Shown piece by piece: positions 9,751 to 19,853 of a stretch of DNA of 64,000 nucleotides. The notes beneath the pieces are model-generated. The model saw only the letters and a program-made list of their open reading frames with translations. It had not been told where the DNA came from and ran no database searches. Position numbers and translations under genes: made by a program. Within the stretch, counting starts at the first letter, position 1. Each line of letters opens with the position of its first letter. This stretch comes from Geoanaerobacter sp964528055 (GTDB taxonomy: Bacteria; Desulfobacterota; Desulfuromonadia; Geobacterales; DSM-12255): contig CAZGQM010000002.1 of assembly GCA_964528055.1 (NCBI GenBank), forward strand, positions 186,001-250,000, in the 5' to 3' direction.

Positions 9751-10491
9751 TCATCCCTGTTTCACACCTCTGACGAAACCTCTGCACAAAGGCAGATTTT
9801 CAGGGTTGTCAGTTAGCTTCCAACCCTCAACGTGTTCGAAGCCGGCTGATTTCACCATCTGCATCATGCATGCGAGGGTCGGCACCCACCAATTGGTAAC
9901 GTTACCGCCATACTGATCTTCCGGATAAAATTCCATCACTGTCTGGCCTCCGGGATACCCTTTGCCCAGCCCGCCCCTATAGGGGCTGAAATCATCAAGT
10001 ATAGCTGACTCGATATATATTTCATCGCGGCAGACATCAAACAGTCGATCCAGTGCCAGCAGTGGATGGCGAAGATGGTAAAGCGTGCCAAAGAAAAAAA
10101 CCACATCGAACATGCCAAATGTATCCTTCCGAATATCGTACACCGACATGTCGAATCGCGGGCACTGAAATTCAGTATAACCAAGAACCTCACGACAAGT
10201 GTCAAAAGTTTGCCATGCCTTGCGGTCTTCCCGGGGAAGACTGCCGAGATAATCAGAGAAATCATCAATAGCAACGGCCTGAGACGCTCCTCGTTTGATA
10301 GCTTCAAATGTCCAATAGCCATCCCATGCCCCTACATCTAAAATCCGCTTATTATCAAGCCGTTCCGGCACCCGATAGTATTCTTCAACAAGAGGAGCCC
10401 AGCCGGGGGTCACAATTCCGTGTGGCAGCTGTATTTTATGATACCAAAACGGGAATCGCTCAATCCGTTTCTTTATTTCAACCGCTTCCAT
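9751..10491 (-). CDS. CmoB-like (DUF1698) SAM methyltransferase
   Basis: A 246-residue methyltransferase. Motif I ILDVGAWDGYWTFEA, acidic loop AIDDFSD and the segment MFDVVFFFGTLYHLRHPLLA match the family that includes tRNA uridine-5-oxyacetic acid carboxymethyl enzyme CmoB, though it lacks the N-terminal extension of CmoB (about 320 aa). A sugar or small-molecule substrate is more likely here. ATG 10491 has GGAG six bases upstream. It runs on the minus strand directly after the FkbM gene (14-bp gap), opposite to the rest of the island. Confidence 0.65.
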   Translation of the reverse strand: MEAVEIKKRIERFPFWYHKIQLPHGIVTPGWAPLVEEYYRVPERLDNKRILDVGAWDGYWTFEAIKRGASQAVAIDDFSDYLGSLPREDRKAWQTFDTCREVLGYTEFQCPRFDMSVYDIRKDTFGMFDVVFFFGTLYHLRHPLLALDRLFDVCRDEIYIESAILDDFSPYRGGLGKGYPGGQTVMEFYPEDQYGGNVTNWWVPTLACMMQMVKSAGFEHVEGWKLTDNPENLPLCRGFVRGVKQG

Positions 10492-10505
10492 TAGATCTCC
10501 ATGAA

Positions 10506-11378
10506 TTATCCAACTAGCTTGATAATCTGTTTGTGCATTTCCGTGCCGTTTCTGTTGTCATACTTTAGCAAACAGCAGTACGAAACATCAGGACTGCCAT
10601 ATAAAAATGCAAGTACTCCCATTTTAAGTAGCATCACGTCCGACATGTCATCAATCGTACCCACGTCACGTATAAACATGGCGTCTCCCCACAAATGCTG
10701 CGTGGCAAAATTGAGGTCGTTGTTAATAATTAGGGGGGCAAGTGTTCTTCCCGCCAGCCCTAAAAATTTATGGAATATGAGTTTACGATCAAAAAGAAAG
10801 GTAGACACATCTCCAAACAACGGCTGATGCAGATATAATGGAACAAACTCCACCTCGCTGACAATTCCTACGACGCTTTTCAGCGTTTCTGCTCCACCTT
10901 TGAATACATCGAGTTCTGCTCCCTGAATATCAATTTTAATGAAATCAGGTGTTAGCTTATTCTCTTGTACAAATTCATCCAAACTCATTGTGTGAATGCT
11001 TGATACAGATTTGAGCATTGCGACTTCCAGGGCATTGAATCGTTTGAGTAATTCACTGTTTGGGCAATAAAGTGAAGTACACATAGGATGCTCTGTCTCA
11101 AAGAGCAACCGACGTTCATTGTTTTGTCCTAGAGCTATCGGAAAATACTCAATGCCCGGTTTCGCTTCACGGTTTAGCTTGTCACAAAGACTACCATCAA
11201 GTTCAAAAGCAACTACCCTTGAACCAGGAAATATCATTGGAAAAACATGGAATGGCTCTACATTATCGCCTAGAGGTACTGCTCCGATATCGAAAATTGT
11301 AAAAACCAGATCGCCATACGAGCTTCGGATCAATTGTGCAATTATAGAAAGTTTTTCTCGTTGCTCTGCTGAAATCAT
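10506..11378 (-). CDS. FkbM family methyltransferase
   Basis: A 290-residue protein with the family hallmark DFIKIDIQGAELDVFKGG at about residue 165 and an N-terminal FDIGAVPLGD replacing the usual glycine-rich motif I. FkbM enzymes O-methylate sugars and polyketides. GGGAG lies ahead of ATG 11378. It leads a two-gene minus-strand operon with the CmoB-like gene and is divergent from the methyltransferase at 11564, with ~185 bp between starts that must hold both promoters. Confidence 0.8.
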   Translation of the reverse strand: MISAEQREKLSIIAQLIRSSYGDLVFTIFDIGAVPLGDNVEPFHVFPMIFPGSRVVAFELDGSLCDKLNREAKPGIEYFPIALGQNNERRLLFETEHPMCTSLYCPNSELLKRFNALEVAMLKSVSSIHTMSLDEFVQENKLTPDFIKIDIQGAELDVFKGGAETLKSVVGIVSEVEFVPLYLHQPLFGDVSTFLFDRKLIFHKFLGLAGRTLAPLIINNDLNFATQHLWGDAMFIRDVGTIDDMSDVMLLKMGVLAFLYGSPDVSYCCLLKYDNRNGTEMHKQIIKLVG

Positions 11379-11563
11379 AAGTATACTCCCGCTAATGCGC
11401 TAGTTCAGTCGCCGCTGACTTGTCAAAATCTTAATTTATGCTTTGTCTGATATGTAATCAAATATGATTTTGAGTACTCTGAACAGTGTTGCATATAAGA
11501 AGTCAAAGCGATATCATCCTAAATTATTGCAAACTCATTTGCAAGACACTCAGAGAGGTGATT

Positions 11564-13081
11564 TTGTCTAGGTTAGACGGTTATGTAGCTGAGATGGAAT
11601 ATGTAAACAATTTTTATCGTGAGCTGGGACCGTCAGTGTTGAATTTAGTGCTGACCATTCAGGGTATTGAGCCGATACCCCTCAATAATGGGTTTGCATG
11701 TTGTGACTTAGGTTGTGGCCAAGGCTACTCCACAAACCTTATTGCTGCCTGTCATCCGGATGGCCAGTTTCACGGGATAGACTTTAATCATGCCCATATT
11801 GCGGGTGCCCGAAGTTTGGCTGCTCAGGCCAGGCTTGAGAATGTTGTGTTCTGGGAGGCATCATTCGAAGAACTCAGGACGCTTGACCTGCCTGATTTCG
11901 ATTTTATTACGCTGCATGGCGTTTATTCCTGGGTCAGCTCGGAAAACCGCTCACATATCGTTGATTTTATCAGAACCAAACTCAAAGTTGGTGGCGTAGT
12001 TTATGTCAGCTACAATTGTCTGCCGGGGTGGTCTTCCCTGGCACCAATCAGGCAGTTGCTGATCTCCTGCATTGATATGGAAACTGATTTATTAGAGGAA
12101 CAGATAAAAGATTCGATCAATTTCGTTGAACGGCTAAGGTCAATGAGTTTATCTTATTTCAATCAAAACCCGTCCTCGGGCTTTTTTTTTGATGCCATAA
12201 GCAAACTTTCCAGAAATTACCTTGCGCACGAGTATTACAATGAGTTCTGGGTACAGTTCTATCATGCCGATGTGGTCAAGGAGTTGGTCGCCGCAAAAAT
12301 ATCCTTTGCTGGCTCAGCTAGCTTTGTTGACAACTTTGATTTCCTGATGTTTTCAGATGAAGAACAGCAACTGCTCCTCGAAATAAATAATCCTGTCCAG
12401 AAGGAAACCATCAAGGACTTTGCAGTGAATAAGCAGTTCAGAAGAGACGTATTTACCAGTGGACGGAAACGGTTGGATCGATCTGTTCATCTTGAACTTA
12501 TTTCTCGGTGTCATTTTGCGTTGGTTGTTCCCAGAAATAAACAAAGTATTACACTTAACTTCCCTCGCGGTGATGCACAATTCGACCCGGAGCTGTATGA
12601 GTCAGTCTTGCTCGCCCTGGATGTGCAGAATCACTCTCTGGATGAATTACTTCAGAAGCCGACTATTGCCCGGTTCGGCTCTGAAAAGATTCTCCAGACT
12701 CTCATGGTTTTACTTTCCGCCGGTTACCTGATGCCGGCAGTCATTCCTTCACCACAGAACCTTGCCAGTTCCATGCTATTCAATTATACAATATTGGAAC
12801 GGATGGCTTTCCATATTGAACCTCTGTACCTTGCCTCTCCTGTTATCCAGAGCGGTATTCCGCTGGACTGGGTTCAACGGTTAATGCTGCTGTGTGAGGT
12901 AACCGACAGTGGCGATCCATTCACCTTTATATCGGGGATGATGCTTGAGCTTAATTACGCCTTGATAAAGGATGATGTTGTTCTCCAATCATGGGATGAA
13001 AATCTTGAAGAGCTTGGCCAGCAAATCAGATTATTTCATGCCAGTGAGTTACCATTATTGAAACGACTGGGGGTGGTCTGA
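11564..13081 (+). CDS. Methyltransferase with regulatory domain (PF10119 type)
   Basis: About 505 residues. The N-terminal half is a class I methyltransferase (CCDLGCGQGYSTNLIA; GIDFNHAHIAGAR; FDFITLHGVYSWV). The C-terminal half matches the 'methyltransferase regulatory domain' arrangement, followed by a winged-helix-like tail. Start choice is uncertain: GTG 11486 is the longest, but AGAGAGG at 11552-11558 supports TTG 11564. It lies 8 bp before the giant TPR/glycosyltransferase gene, so the two are probably co-transcribed. Likely cytoplasmic glycan or protein methylation in the flagellin island. Confidence 0.65.
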   Translation: MSRLDGYVAEMEYVNNFYRELGPSVLNLVLTIQGIEPIPLNNGFACCDLGCGQGYSTNLIAACHPDGQFHGIDFNHAHIAGARSLAAQARLENVVFWEASFEELRTLDLPDFDFITLHGVYSWVSSENRSHIVDFIRTKLKVGGVVYVSYNCLPGWSSLAPIRQLLISCIDMETDLLEEQIKDSINFVERLRSMSLSYFNQNPSSGFFFDAISKLSRNYLAHEYYNEFWVQFYHADVVKELVAAKISFAGSASFVDNFDFLMFSDEEQQLLLEINNPVQKETIKDFAVNKQFRRDVFTSGRKRLDRSVHLELISRCHFALVVPRNKQSITLNFPRGDAQFDPELYESVLLALDVQNHSLDELLQKPTIARFGSEKILQTLMVLLSAGYLMPAVIPSPQNLASSMLFNYTILERMAFHIEPLYLASPVIQSGIPLDWVQRLMLLCEVTDSGDPFTFISGMMLELNYALIKDDVVLQSWDENLEELGQQIRLFHASELPLLKRLGVV

Positions 13082-13089
13082 TTACCCAA

Positions 13090-16000
13090 ATGTCTGGTCA
13101 GAAAGATGACATCCTCGATTCTGCAAATGCAGAGGATTGCTTTAATCGGGGTGTCATATTAATGGAAAATGGCGAGTTTGCAGAAGCCGAGGTTTGTTTT
13201 AAGCGGACCCGTTCTCTGGCCCCCGACTCTGTGGAAACTCTGTTGAATCTTGGGTATGTCCTTGATAAACAGGGTCGCTCTGCTGAAGCCCTAGCATGCT
13301 ATAATGCTGTTCTTGGGCCATGTCCCGGAAACGCCAAGGCACGCTACAATCGGGCAATTCACCTGCTTCGCGCCGGAAATCTCTCTGCCGGTTTTGCAGA
13401 TTATGAGGCCCGTTTTTCGGCCATGAAGCAGGCAGACAGCCGTGTCTATCTTCAGCCTCGCTGGGATGGTTCCCCTCTAAATGGGCATAGTATCCTGGTT
13501 TACTGCGAGCAGGGACTTGGCGATGCCATTCAGTTCAGCCGCTATATTCCCAGCATAGCCAAACTTGGTGGGCGCGTGGTGCTGGAGGTTCAGCAGCCAC
13601 TGGTATCATTGCTGTCTTGTTTGCCGGGAGTCGAGAAGATCGTTGTAAAAACCGAAATACCTGCGATCACGGATTGCCATATTCCGCTATTAAGCCTGCC
13701 TCATCTCTTCGGGACCACTCTCGATACTGTGCCTACCCCGATTCCTTATCTTGCCCCCAATCCTGCTAAAGCTATGCTGTGGCGACAAAAGCTGGAGAGT
13801 GATACAAGGTACCGGGTTGGGCTCGTCTGGCGCGGTAGTGCTTCCAACCCAATGGACGAGGACCGCTCATGTTCCTTAGTTGACCTTGCCTCTTTGCTGG
13901 CTTTTTCTGGTGTCAGCTATTACTGTCTCCAAGTTGGTCCCGCTTTAGACGAAATAACGGATTGCTCCGAAGCTACTGGCCTTATAGATGTGACGGAACA
14001 TCTAAAAGATTTTTCTGATACTGCGGCTCTGATCGCCAATCTCGATCTTGTCATATCTGTTGACACTGCTGTTGCTCATCTAGCTGGAGCAATGGGAAAG
14101 CCGGTATGGGTTATGTTGGCACATACACCGGACTGGCGCTGGATGCGTGATCGGAATGATTCGCCCTGGTATCCCACGTTACGACTTTTCCGCCAACCGC
14201 GACCGGGAGATTGGCAGTCAGTTGTCCACGAAATCGCCCAAAGACTCCGGAATCAGTTGTTGCATCCTGCTCATGATGATTCGGTCTCTGACGAAATGAT
14301 GGAAATCACTTTTCAAGGGGCACTGAGATCCATCGAAAATAATGAGCCTGATACCGCTATCAAAATTTTGAGCAATCTGCTGCAGTTTCTGCCTGAAGAA
14401 ACCTCCGTCTGGTTCAATCTGGGGCGGGCGTATGATATGGCAGGACTGCTTGATGAGTCCGAGCATGGGTATCGACAGGCTCTCCTTGGCAGCCCCGACA
14501 GTCCCGCCATCTGGTTTGCTCTCGGTGAAATACGGTTAAAACAAAAGGATTATCCGGATGCAGAGCTTTGTCTGCGCAAGGCACATGAACTGAAACCGGA
14601 ATCGGTCGAAATTCTTCTGTGCCTCGGTAATGCACTGTCATCGCAGAACAAAACGACCGAAGCATTTGAATCATGTCGGAAGATTCTGGCTATCAGCCCC
14701 GATTGCGCCGAAGCACTTTACAACATGGCCTTTCTTCAGCTTCGGAATGGAGAATATTCGTCTGGCTTTGCAAATTTTGAGGCGAGATTGGCCATCGCTA
14801 AATTCGATGTCGACTCCCGAAGCTATCGACAACCGCGCTGGGACGGTTCACCGTTGAACGGCAGGAGCATTCTGGTCTATGGAGAGCAGGGGATGGGTGA
14901 TGTCATCCAGTTTGCCCGCTATATTCCTCTTATTGTGGAGAGAGGGGGTAAGGTAGTTTTTGAGGTTGACCCGCCGCTGTTGCCATTATTCGAACGATTT
15001 CAAGGCATTATGAAACTTGTGCCGAAATCAAAGACGCCGCCGGTGACGGATGTCTATATTCAGACTCTCAGCCTGCCATACCTTTTCGGCACCACCATTG
15101 AAACGGTTCCAACCCGGATTCCATACCTTGAGCCAGATGCTGCAAAATCTGCGTTCTGGCGGCAGAAGCTGGCTGCAGATACGGGATACAGGATCGGGCT
15201 GGTGTGGAGCGGCAATCCGCTTAACCCGCGCGACAGCCTCCGTTCCTGCTCTTTGGCAACCTTCTCTCCCCTTGCAGTTCTTCCGCAAACAACCTTTTAC
15301 AGCCTGCAGGTTGGTACTGCGGCAGAGGAAGCAGCATCGCTGTCTAAGGGGATGAAGCTGGTCGATTTTTCCCGTGAACTGGTTGATTTTACTGAAACCG
15401 CAGCGCTGATTGCCAATCTTGACCTGGTCATCAGTGTTGATACTGCAGTGGCTCATCTGGCGGGTGCAATGGGAAAGCCTGTCTGGGTGATTCTTCCGGA
15501 GGATCTTGACTGGCGCTGGTTGCAGGGACACAGTGATACCCCCTGGTATCCAAGCATGCGACTGTTCTGTCAGGAACGCGAAAACGGCTGGGTTGGTGTT
15601 ATACAGCGGGTTAAGACTGCGCTGGAGCAGCGACTTGCGCAAAGAATTGTCAATGATGCGCAGTTTGATATTGAGGCCTGCTATGAGCACGGGGCACAGT
15701 TGAAGGAGTCGGGCGATCTTGCCGGAGCCGAATGCTGTTTTAGGCGGATTCTGGAGCAGTATCCCGATTTGCCAGATCCGCAGCATAGCTTAGGAGTTGT
15801 GTTGCAGATGGAAGGCCGCCCAAGAGAGGCCATAGAGCATTACAAGGCTGCCATTGCTCTTGATCCAGGATTTGTGCAGGCCCGCTACAATCTTGCCAAC
15901 GCTCTTGTGCAATCCGGTATGTCTTATGAGGCGATTGAAGTTACGCAAGAAGTGATTCGGTGTGATGCTGCACATGCAGATGCTCACTGGTTGCTCGGGA

Positions 16001-19000
16001 TGCTTCTGCTTCTACATGGAGATTATTTGGATGGATGGAAGGAGTATGAATGGCGCTGGCGAGCCAAACAATTCCTGGCAAAAATCCCTGATTTAGGTCG
16101 CCCGCTATGGGACGGCTCGCCGCTGGAGGGTAAAACGATTTTGATTCAGATGGAGCAAGGGCGGGGCGACATGATCCAGTTTGTCAGATTTGCTCCTATG
16201 CCTGTAGCCATGGGTGGAAAGGTTGTTGTTAGTGCGGTCCCTGAACTTGTTTCATTGCTGTCAACTGCCGATGGTGTAAGTCAGGTGGTGGATCAAACCG
16301 GCCTATTACCTGAATTTGACGTCTATATTCCGGCTATGAGTCTTCCATATGTACTTAGGACAACTCTAGAATCAATTCCCACGCATGTACCGTATCTCCG
16401 GCCAGATCCCCATCGGGTTGAAATGTTCCAAAGGGAAATGCCAGCTGATGGCCTTTTCCGCATCGGACTGGCATGGCAGGGGTCATCTGAAAACAGAGAT
16501 AATTTAAACCGGTCATGTCCCTTGGCTGCTTTTCAACCATTGTCTGATCTGGAGGGGGTTGTCTTCTACGCTTTACAGATTGGCGATGGTTCCGATCAAC
16601 TCGAAAGCATGCCGGGTAACATGAAAATAGTCGATTTCACCGATCACATTCATGACTTTGCCGACACAGCCGCGCTGATTGAAAATCTTGACTTGGTCAT
16701 CAGCGTATGCACATCTGTTGCACATCTGGCCGGAGCCCTGGGCAGGCCAGTGTGGACCCTTCTCCACTTTGCATCAGACTGGCGTTGGCTTCTGGAGAGA
16801 AACGACTCCCCCTGGTATCCTTCCATGAGGCTTTTCCGTCAGACTAGACCGGGTGATTGGACAGGGTTGATGGTTAGTGTAAGACAAGAATTGAAGCATA
16901 TGCTTTCACGTGCCGAATTTTTTAATCAGCAAGGGATAGCAATGCTTTTGAAAGGGGAAATTGTCAGGGCAGAGTTGGTGTTTTCCCATGCGGTGACCTT
17001 GGATCATGGGTGTGCGGAGGCTCACTGTAATCGGGGTGCGGTTCTTCATACTCTTAACAGGCTGGAAGAAGCCCTTGAATGCTATCAGGCTGCTCTACTG
17101 CACCGACCGGATTTTCAGCAAGCCCTGTTCAATATGGGGAATACCTACAGATCTCTTGGCAGTTTAGACCACGCGCGGGCTTGTTATCTACGGGCGCTGG
17201 AGCTGAAGCCTGATTTTGTGAAGGCACATCTTAACTTGGCTGAAATCGCAAAGGATTTGAAGAGGTATGATCAAGCACGTACGCACTTTGAACTTGCCTT
17301 GTCCATTGAAAACTCATGTGTGGAAGCTTTTCAGGGGCTTGCAGAAATGTGCCAAGCAGAAGAAAAGTTTGATGAAGCTATCAGTTTATATAGCAAGGTA
17401 CTGACCCTTCAGCCCGATCGGGCTGCTGTCTGGAACCTCCTCGGGACTGTGTATCATGCCCAAGAGAGATTGGATCAAGCGGAGTCTTGTTACCGTCAGG
17501 CATTGGCGCTGCTTCCTGATCTTGTGACCGCTTTAAACAATTTGGGGGTGGTATTAAATGCTCAGGGGCGAATGAGTGATGCAATTGCGATCTTCCGTCA
17601 TCTTCTGAACGTAGATGACACATATGCCGAAGGGCACTGGAACCTCTCGGTTGCTTTGCTTGCTGCGGGAGAATATCTTGAGGGTTGGCAGGAATACGAG
17701 TGGCGTTTTCTGAAACCAAACCCGGTGGTAACCCGCGATTTTCAACAACCACGCTGGGACGGTTCTGCATTGGAAGGCAAAACGATTTTGCTCCATGCCG
17801 AGCAGGGCTTTGGAGATACCATTCAGTTTGTGCGGTACGTTCCTTTGGTGGTGAAGCGTGGGGGAAATGTAATAATTGAATGCCAAGTGCATTCTTTGAA
17901 ACGTCTGCTGCATTCTGTCGAAGGTGCCGCAGCGATAGTGGTTGCCGGTGAGACTCTCCCACCATTTGACTGCCATCTGCCAATGATGTCCCTTCCGTTG
18001 ATGTTTGGAACCACACTGGAAACCATACCGGCGCATATCCCCTATCTTGCTGCAGAGCCAGCCGATATCGAGAATTGGAAACAGCGGCTTGGACCTGTCA
18101 CTCAATTCCGGGTAGGGCTGGTCTGGTTTGCGAAGCAAAACCAGGTGCTTAATCGCAAGCGCTCTTGCCGGTTGGAGATGTTTGCTCCTCTATGGGCTGT
18201 TCCCGGAGTTGAATTCTTCAGTCTCCAGATTGGCCTGGGAGCGGAACAGCTGGCAGTATGCAGCGTGAATTCTTCAATCAAGGATCTTACAAACCACATT
18301 ACTGACTTTGCCGAAACGGCTGCCATGATCGCAAATCTAGATTTGGTAATTACTATTGATACAGCTGTTGCCCACCTGGCAGGTGCGCTTGGCGCGAGGA
18401 CATGGGTATTGCTCCCACATGTCGCGGAGTGGCGATGGCTGTGTCGGCGTCTTGACAGCCCTTGGTATCCCACCATGCAACTCTTTCGTCAGCCGTTTGC
18501 GGGAGATTGGCCTGCATTGTTTACAACGGTTGCCGAGGCTTTAAACGAATGTGTGAAGGAGGGACCGACACGAATAAACAAAAGCTCAAATCGTTCTGGG
18601 CTCTGGGTAGGTTTGGCATGGTCCGGCCGTCTGGACAACCCGCTCAATCGGAAGCGGAGCTGTCCTTTTGCTGCACTGGCAATGCTGCTCGACTTGCCGG
18701 GGATCACTTTTTTTTCGTTGCAGTTGGATCCACCCGACGAGTTGGATGCACGATTGATCGATCTTACCGACCAGATCCACGATTTTGAGGATACAGCGGC
18801 AATAATGGCAAACCTTGACCTAATAATCGCAATCGACACCTCGGTAGCACACCTGGCCGCTGCAGTGGGGCGTCCTACTTGGGTACTCCTTTCTCATGTT
18901 GCAGATTGGCGATGGCTAAAAAATCGTTCTGACAGCCCTTGGTATCCCGGTATTATACTGTTTCGACAACCGGACCACGGTGATTGGGAGGGTCTTATTG

Positions 19001-19764
19001 GTGAGGTTGCAGGTCGTCTGGAGGAGTTATCCGGTAAACCGTTGCGAGAACCGCATTTGAAAAGTGACTTGTCTGGTTCTCCTCCGTCACATGAGCGCCT
19101 GTTGCTGGAACAACTTCTGGAAGAGAGGCTACGAGATGTCAGAGGGAATGGCGATTCTGCTGATGCCCTATTGGATTTGGGGGCAACTCAAGCTCTTCTC
19201 GGCAGAGAAAAAGAGGCCGCCGTCTCGTTTCGGCGTGTATTGAAACTTGACCCTGAAAATGTCTCAGGTCATCTGAATCTGGCCTATGCTCTCTTGGCGT
19301 TGGGAGAATATATCGAAGGGTGGCGCCATTTTGAATGGCGTCTGCGGCGAATTTTGCCAGGCCAACTCCCTCCCTTCCCAATGCTTAACCCAAACACCTT
19401 TGGTACACATCGAGCGGGTTCAACCTTGTTGGTGCATTGTGAGCAGGGATATGGCGATACGATCCAATTTGCCCGTTTTTTGCCGATGCTTGCCGATGCC
19501 GGTTACCGGGTTATCGTGAGTTGTCAACCGCCGATTGCTACGCTTGTAGCATCAAGCAGCGGAGTCTCTCAGGTTGTTCTGCATGGTGAGCCATTACCGG
19601 TTTGTGATCTGCAGGTATTGTTGCTAAGTCTCCCCTATCTGTTCTCAACGTCGCTGGAGACGTTGCCTACCTTTATACCCTACCTTGTTCCCCGGTTCAG
19701 CCTGATTCAAGAGTGGCGAACTAGACTGAACAGTTTTTTTTGCTCCGAGAGGGAAAATGGCTAA
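13090..19764 (+). CDS. Giant TPR protein with serial GT9-like glycosyltransferase units
   Basis: A 2224-residue protein alternating TPR blocks with GT-B units like ADP-heptose glycosyltransferases (family 9). Each full unit has an N half (RWDGSPLNG...YCEQGLGDAIQFSRYIP) and a C half (GLVWRGS; DLVISVDTAVAHLAGAMGKP; SPWYPTLRLFRQ). Full units lie near residues 120-387, 577-850, 1002-1270 and 1550-1818. A C half alone (1834-1980) is followed by TPRs and an N half alone (2084-2217) where the protein stops. It presumably builds an oligosaccharide on flagellin, encoded 90 bp downstream. Its stop codon overlaps the flagellin sigma-28 promoter. Confidence 0.75.
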   Translation: MSGQKDDILDSANAEDCFNRGVILMENGEFAEAEVCFKRTRSLAPDSVETLLNLGYVLDKQGRSAEALACYNAVLGPCPGNAKARYNRAIHLLRAGNLSAGFADYEARFSAMKQADSRVYLQPRWDGSPLNGHSILVYCEQGLGDAIQFSRYIPSIAKLGGRVVLEVQQPLVSLLSCLPGVEKIVVKTEIPAITDCHIPLLSLPHLFGTTLDTVPTPIPYLAPNPAKAMLWRQKLESDTRYRVGLVWRGSASNPMDEDRSCSLVDLASLLAFSGVSYYCLQVGPALDEITDCSEATGLIDVTEHLKDFSDTAALIANLDLVISVDTAVAHLAGAMGKPVWVMLAHTPDWRWMRDRNDSPWYPTLRLFRQPRPGDWQSVVHEIAQRLRNQLLHPAHDDSVSDEMMEITFQGALRSIENNEPDTAIKILSNLLQFLPEETSVWFNLGRAYDMAGLLDESEHGYRQALLGSPDSPAIWFALGEIRLKQKDYPDAELCLRKAHELKPESVEILLCLGNALSSQNKTTEAFESCRKILAISPDCAEALYNMAFLQLRNGEYSSGFANFEARLAIAKFDVDSRSYRQPRWDGSPLNGRSILVYGEQGMGDVIQFARYIPLIVERGGKVVFEVDPPLLPLFERFQGIMKLVPKSKTPPVTDVYIQTLSLPYLFGTTIETVPTRIPYLEPDAAKSAFWRQKLAADTGYRIGLVWSGNPLNPRDSLRSCSLATFSPLAVLPQTTFYSLQVGTAAEEAASLSKGMKLVDFSRELVDFTETAALIANLDLVISVDTAVAHLAGAMGKPVWVILPEDLDWRWLQGHSDTPWYPSMRLFCQERENGWVGVIQRVKTALEQRLAQRIVNDAQFDIEACYEHGAQLKESGDLAGAECCFRRILEQYPDLPDPQHSLGVVLQMEGRPREAIEHYKAAIALDPGFVQARYNLANALVQSGMSYEAIEVTQEVIRCDAAHADAHWLLGMLLLLHGDYLDGWKEYEWRWRAKQFLAKIPDLGRPLWDGSPLEGKTILIQMEQGRGDMIQFVRFAPMPVAMGGKVVVSAVPELVSLLSTADGVSQVVDQTGLLPEFDVYIPAMSLPYVLRTTLESIPTHVPYLRPDPHRVEMFQREMPADGLFRIGLAWQGSSENRDNLNRSCPLAAFQPLSDLEGVVFYALQIGDGSDQLESMPGNMKIVDFTDHIHDFADTAALIENLDLVISVCTSVAHLAGALGRPVWTLLHFASDWRWLLERNDSPWYPSMRLFRQTRPGDWTGLMVSVRQELKHMLSRAEFFNQQGIAMLLKGEIVRAELVFSHAVTLDHGCAEAHCNRGAVLHTLNRLEEALECYQAALLHRPDFQQALFNMGNTYRSLGSLDHARACYLRALELKPDFVKAHLNLAEIAKDLKRYDQARTHFELALSIENSCVEAFQGLAEMCQAEEKFDEAISLYSKVLTLQPDRAAVWNLLGTVYHAQERLDQAESCYRQALALLPDLVTALNNLGVVLNAQGRMSDAIAIFRHLLNVDDTYAEGHWNLSVALLAAGEYLEGWQEYEWRFLKPNPVVTRDFQQPRWDGSALEGKTILLHAEQGFGDTIQFVRYVPLVVKRGGNVIIECQVHSLKRLLHSVEGAAAIVVAGETLPPFDCHLPMMSLPLMFGTTLETIPAHIPYLAAEPADIENWKQRLGPVTQFRVGLVWFAKQNQVLNRKRSCRLEMFAPLWAVPGVEFFSLQIGLGAEQLAVCSVNSSIKDLTNHITDFAETAAMIANLDLVITIDTAVAHLAGALGARTWVLLPHVAEWRWLCRRLDSPWYPTMQLFRQPFAGDWPALFTTVAEALNECVKEGPTRINKSSNRSGLWVGLAWSGRLDNPLNRKRSCPFAALAMLLDLPGITFFSLQLDPPDELDARLIDLTDQIHDFEDTAAIMANLDLIIAIDTSVAHLAAAVGRPTWVLLSHVADWRWLKNRSDSPWYPGIILFRQPDHGDWEGLIGEVAGRLEELSGKPLREPHLKSDLSGSPPSHERLLLEQLLEERLRDVRGNGDSADALLDLGATQALLGREKEAAVSFRRVLKLDPENVSGHLNLAYALLALGEYIEGWRHFEWRLRRILPGQLPPFPMLNPNTFGTHRAGSTLLVHCEQGYGDTIQFARFLPMLADAGYRVIVSCQPPIATLVASSSGVSQVVLHGEPLPVCDLQVLLLSLPYLFSTSLETLPTFIPYLVPRFSLIQEWRTRLNSFFCSERENG

Positions 19765-19788
19765 AGTATTTTCTCTGCTGGACGATAA
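19762..19788 (+). promoter_or_regulatory. Sigma-28 (FliA) promoter of the flagellin gene
   Basis: TAAAGTAT, 11 bases, GACGATAA. This is a near match to the flagellar sigma-28 consensus (TAAAGTTT-N11-GCCGATAA) at the right spacing, 66 bp before the flagellin ATG. The -35 box overlaps the stop codon of the giant glycosyltransferase gene. Confidence 0.85.
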
Positions 19789-19812
19789 ATTGTAGTACGC
19801 GCAGAAAGCGCA

Positions 19813-19830
19813 ACCGGTAAGAATGCCGGT
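19813..19830 (+). promoter_or_regulatory. Hairpin in flagellin leader
   Basis: ACCGGTA, loop AGAA, TGCCGGT form a 7-bp stem (one G-U) in the 5' leader, 14 bp before AAAGGAG, the flagellin ribosome site. It could set mRNA stability or translation; a role with a CsrA-type regulator is speculation. Confidence 0.4.
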
Positions 19831-19853
19831 AAAACCCAGAAAGGAGCAACATA

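Noticed and set aside
13430..19740. DNA-level tandem repeat in the giant glycosyltransferase gene
   Set aside because: The units are similar in protein but too diverged in DNA for a recent tandem duplication.
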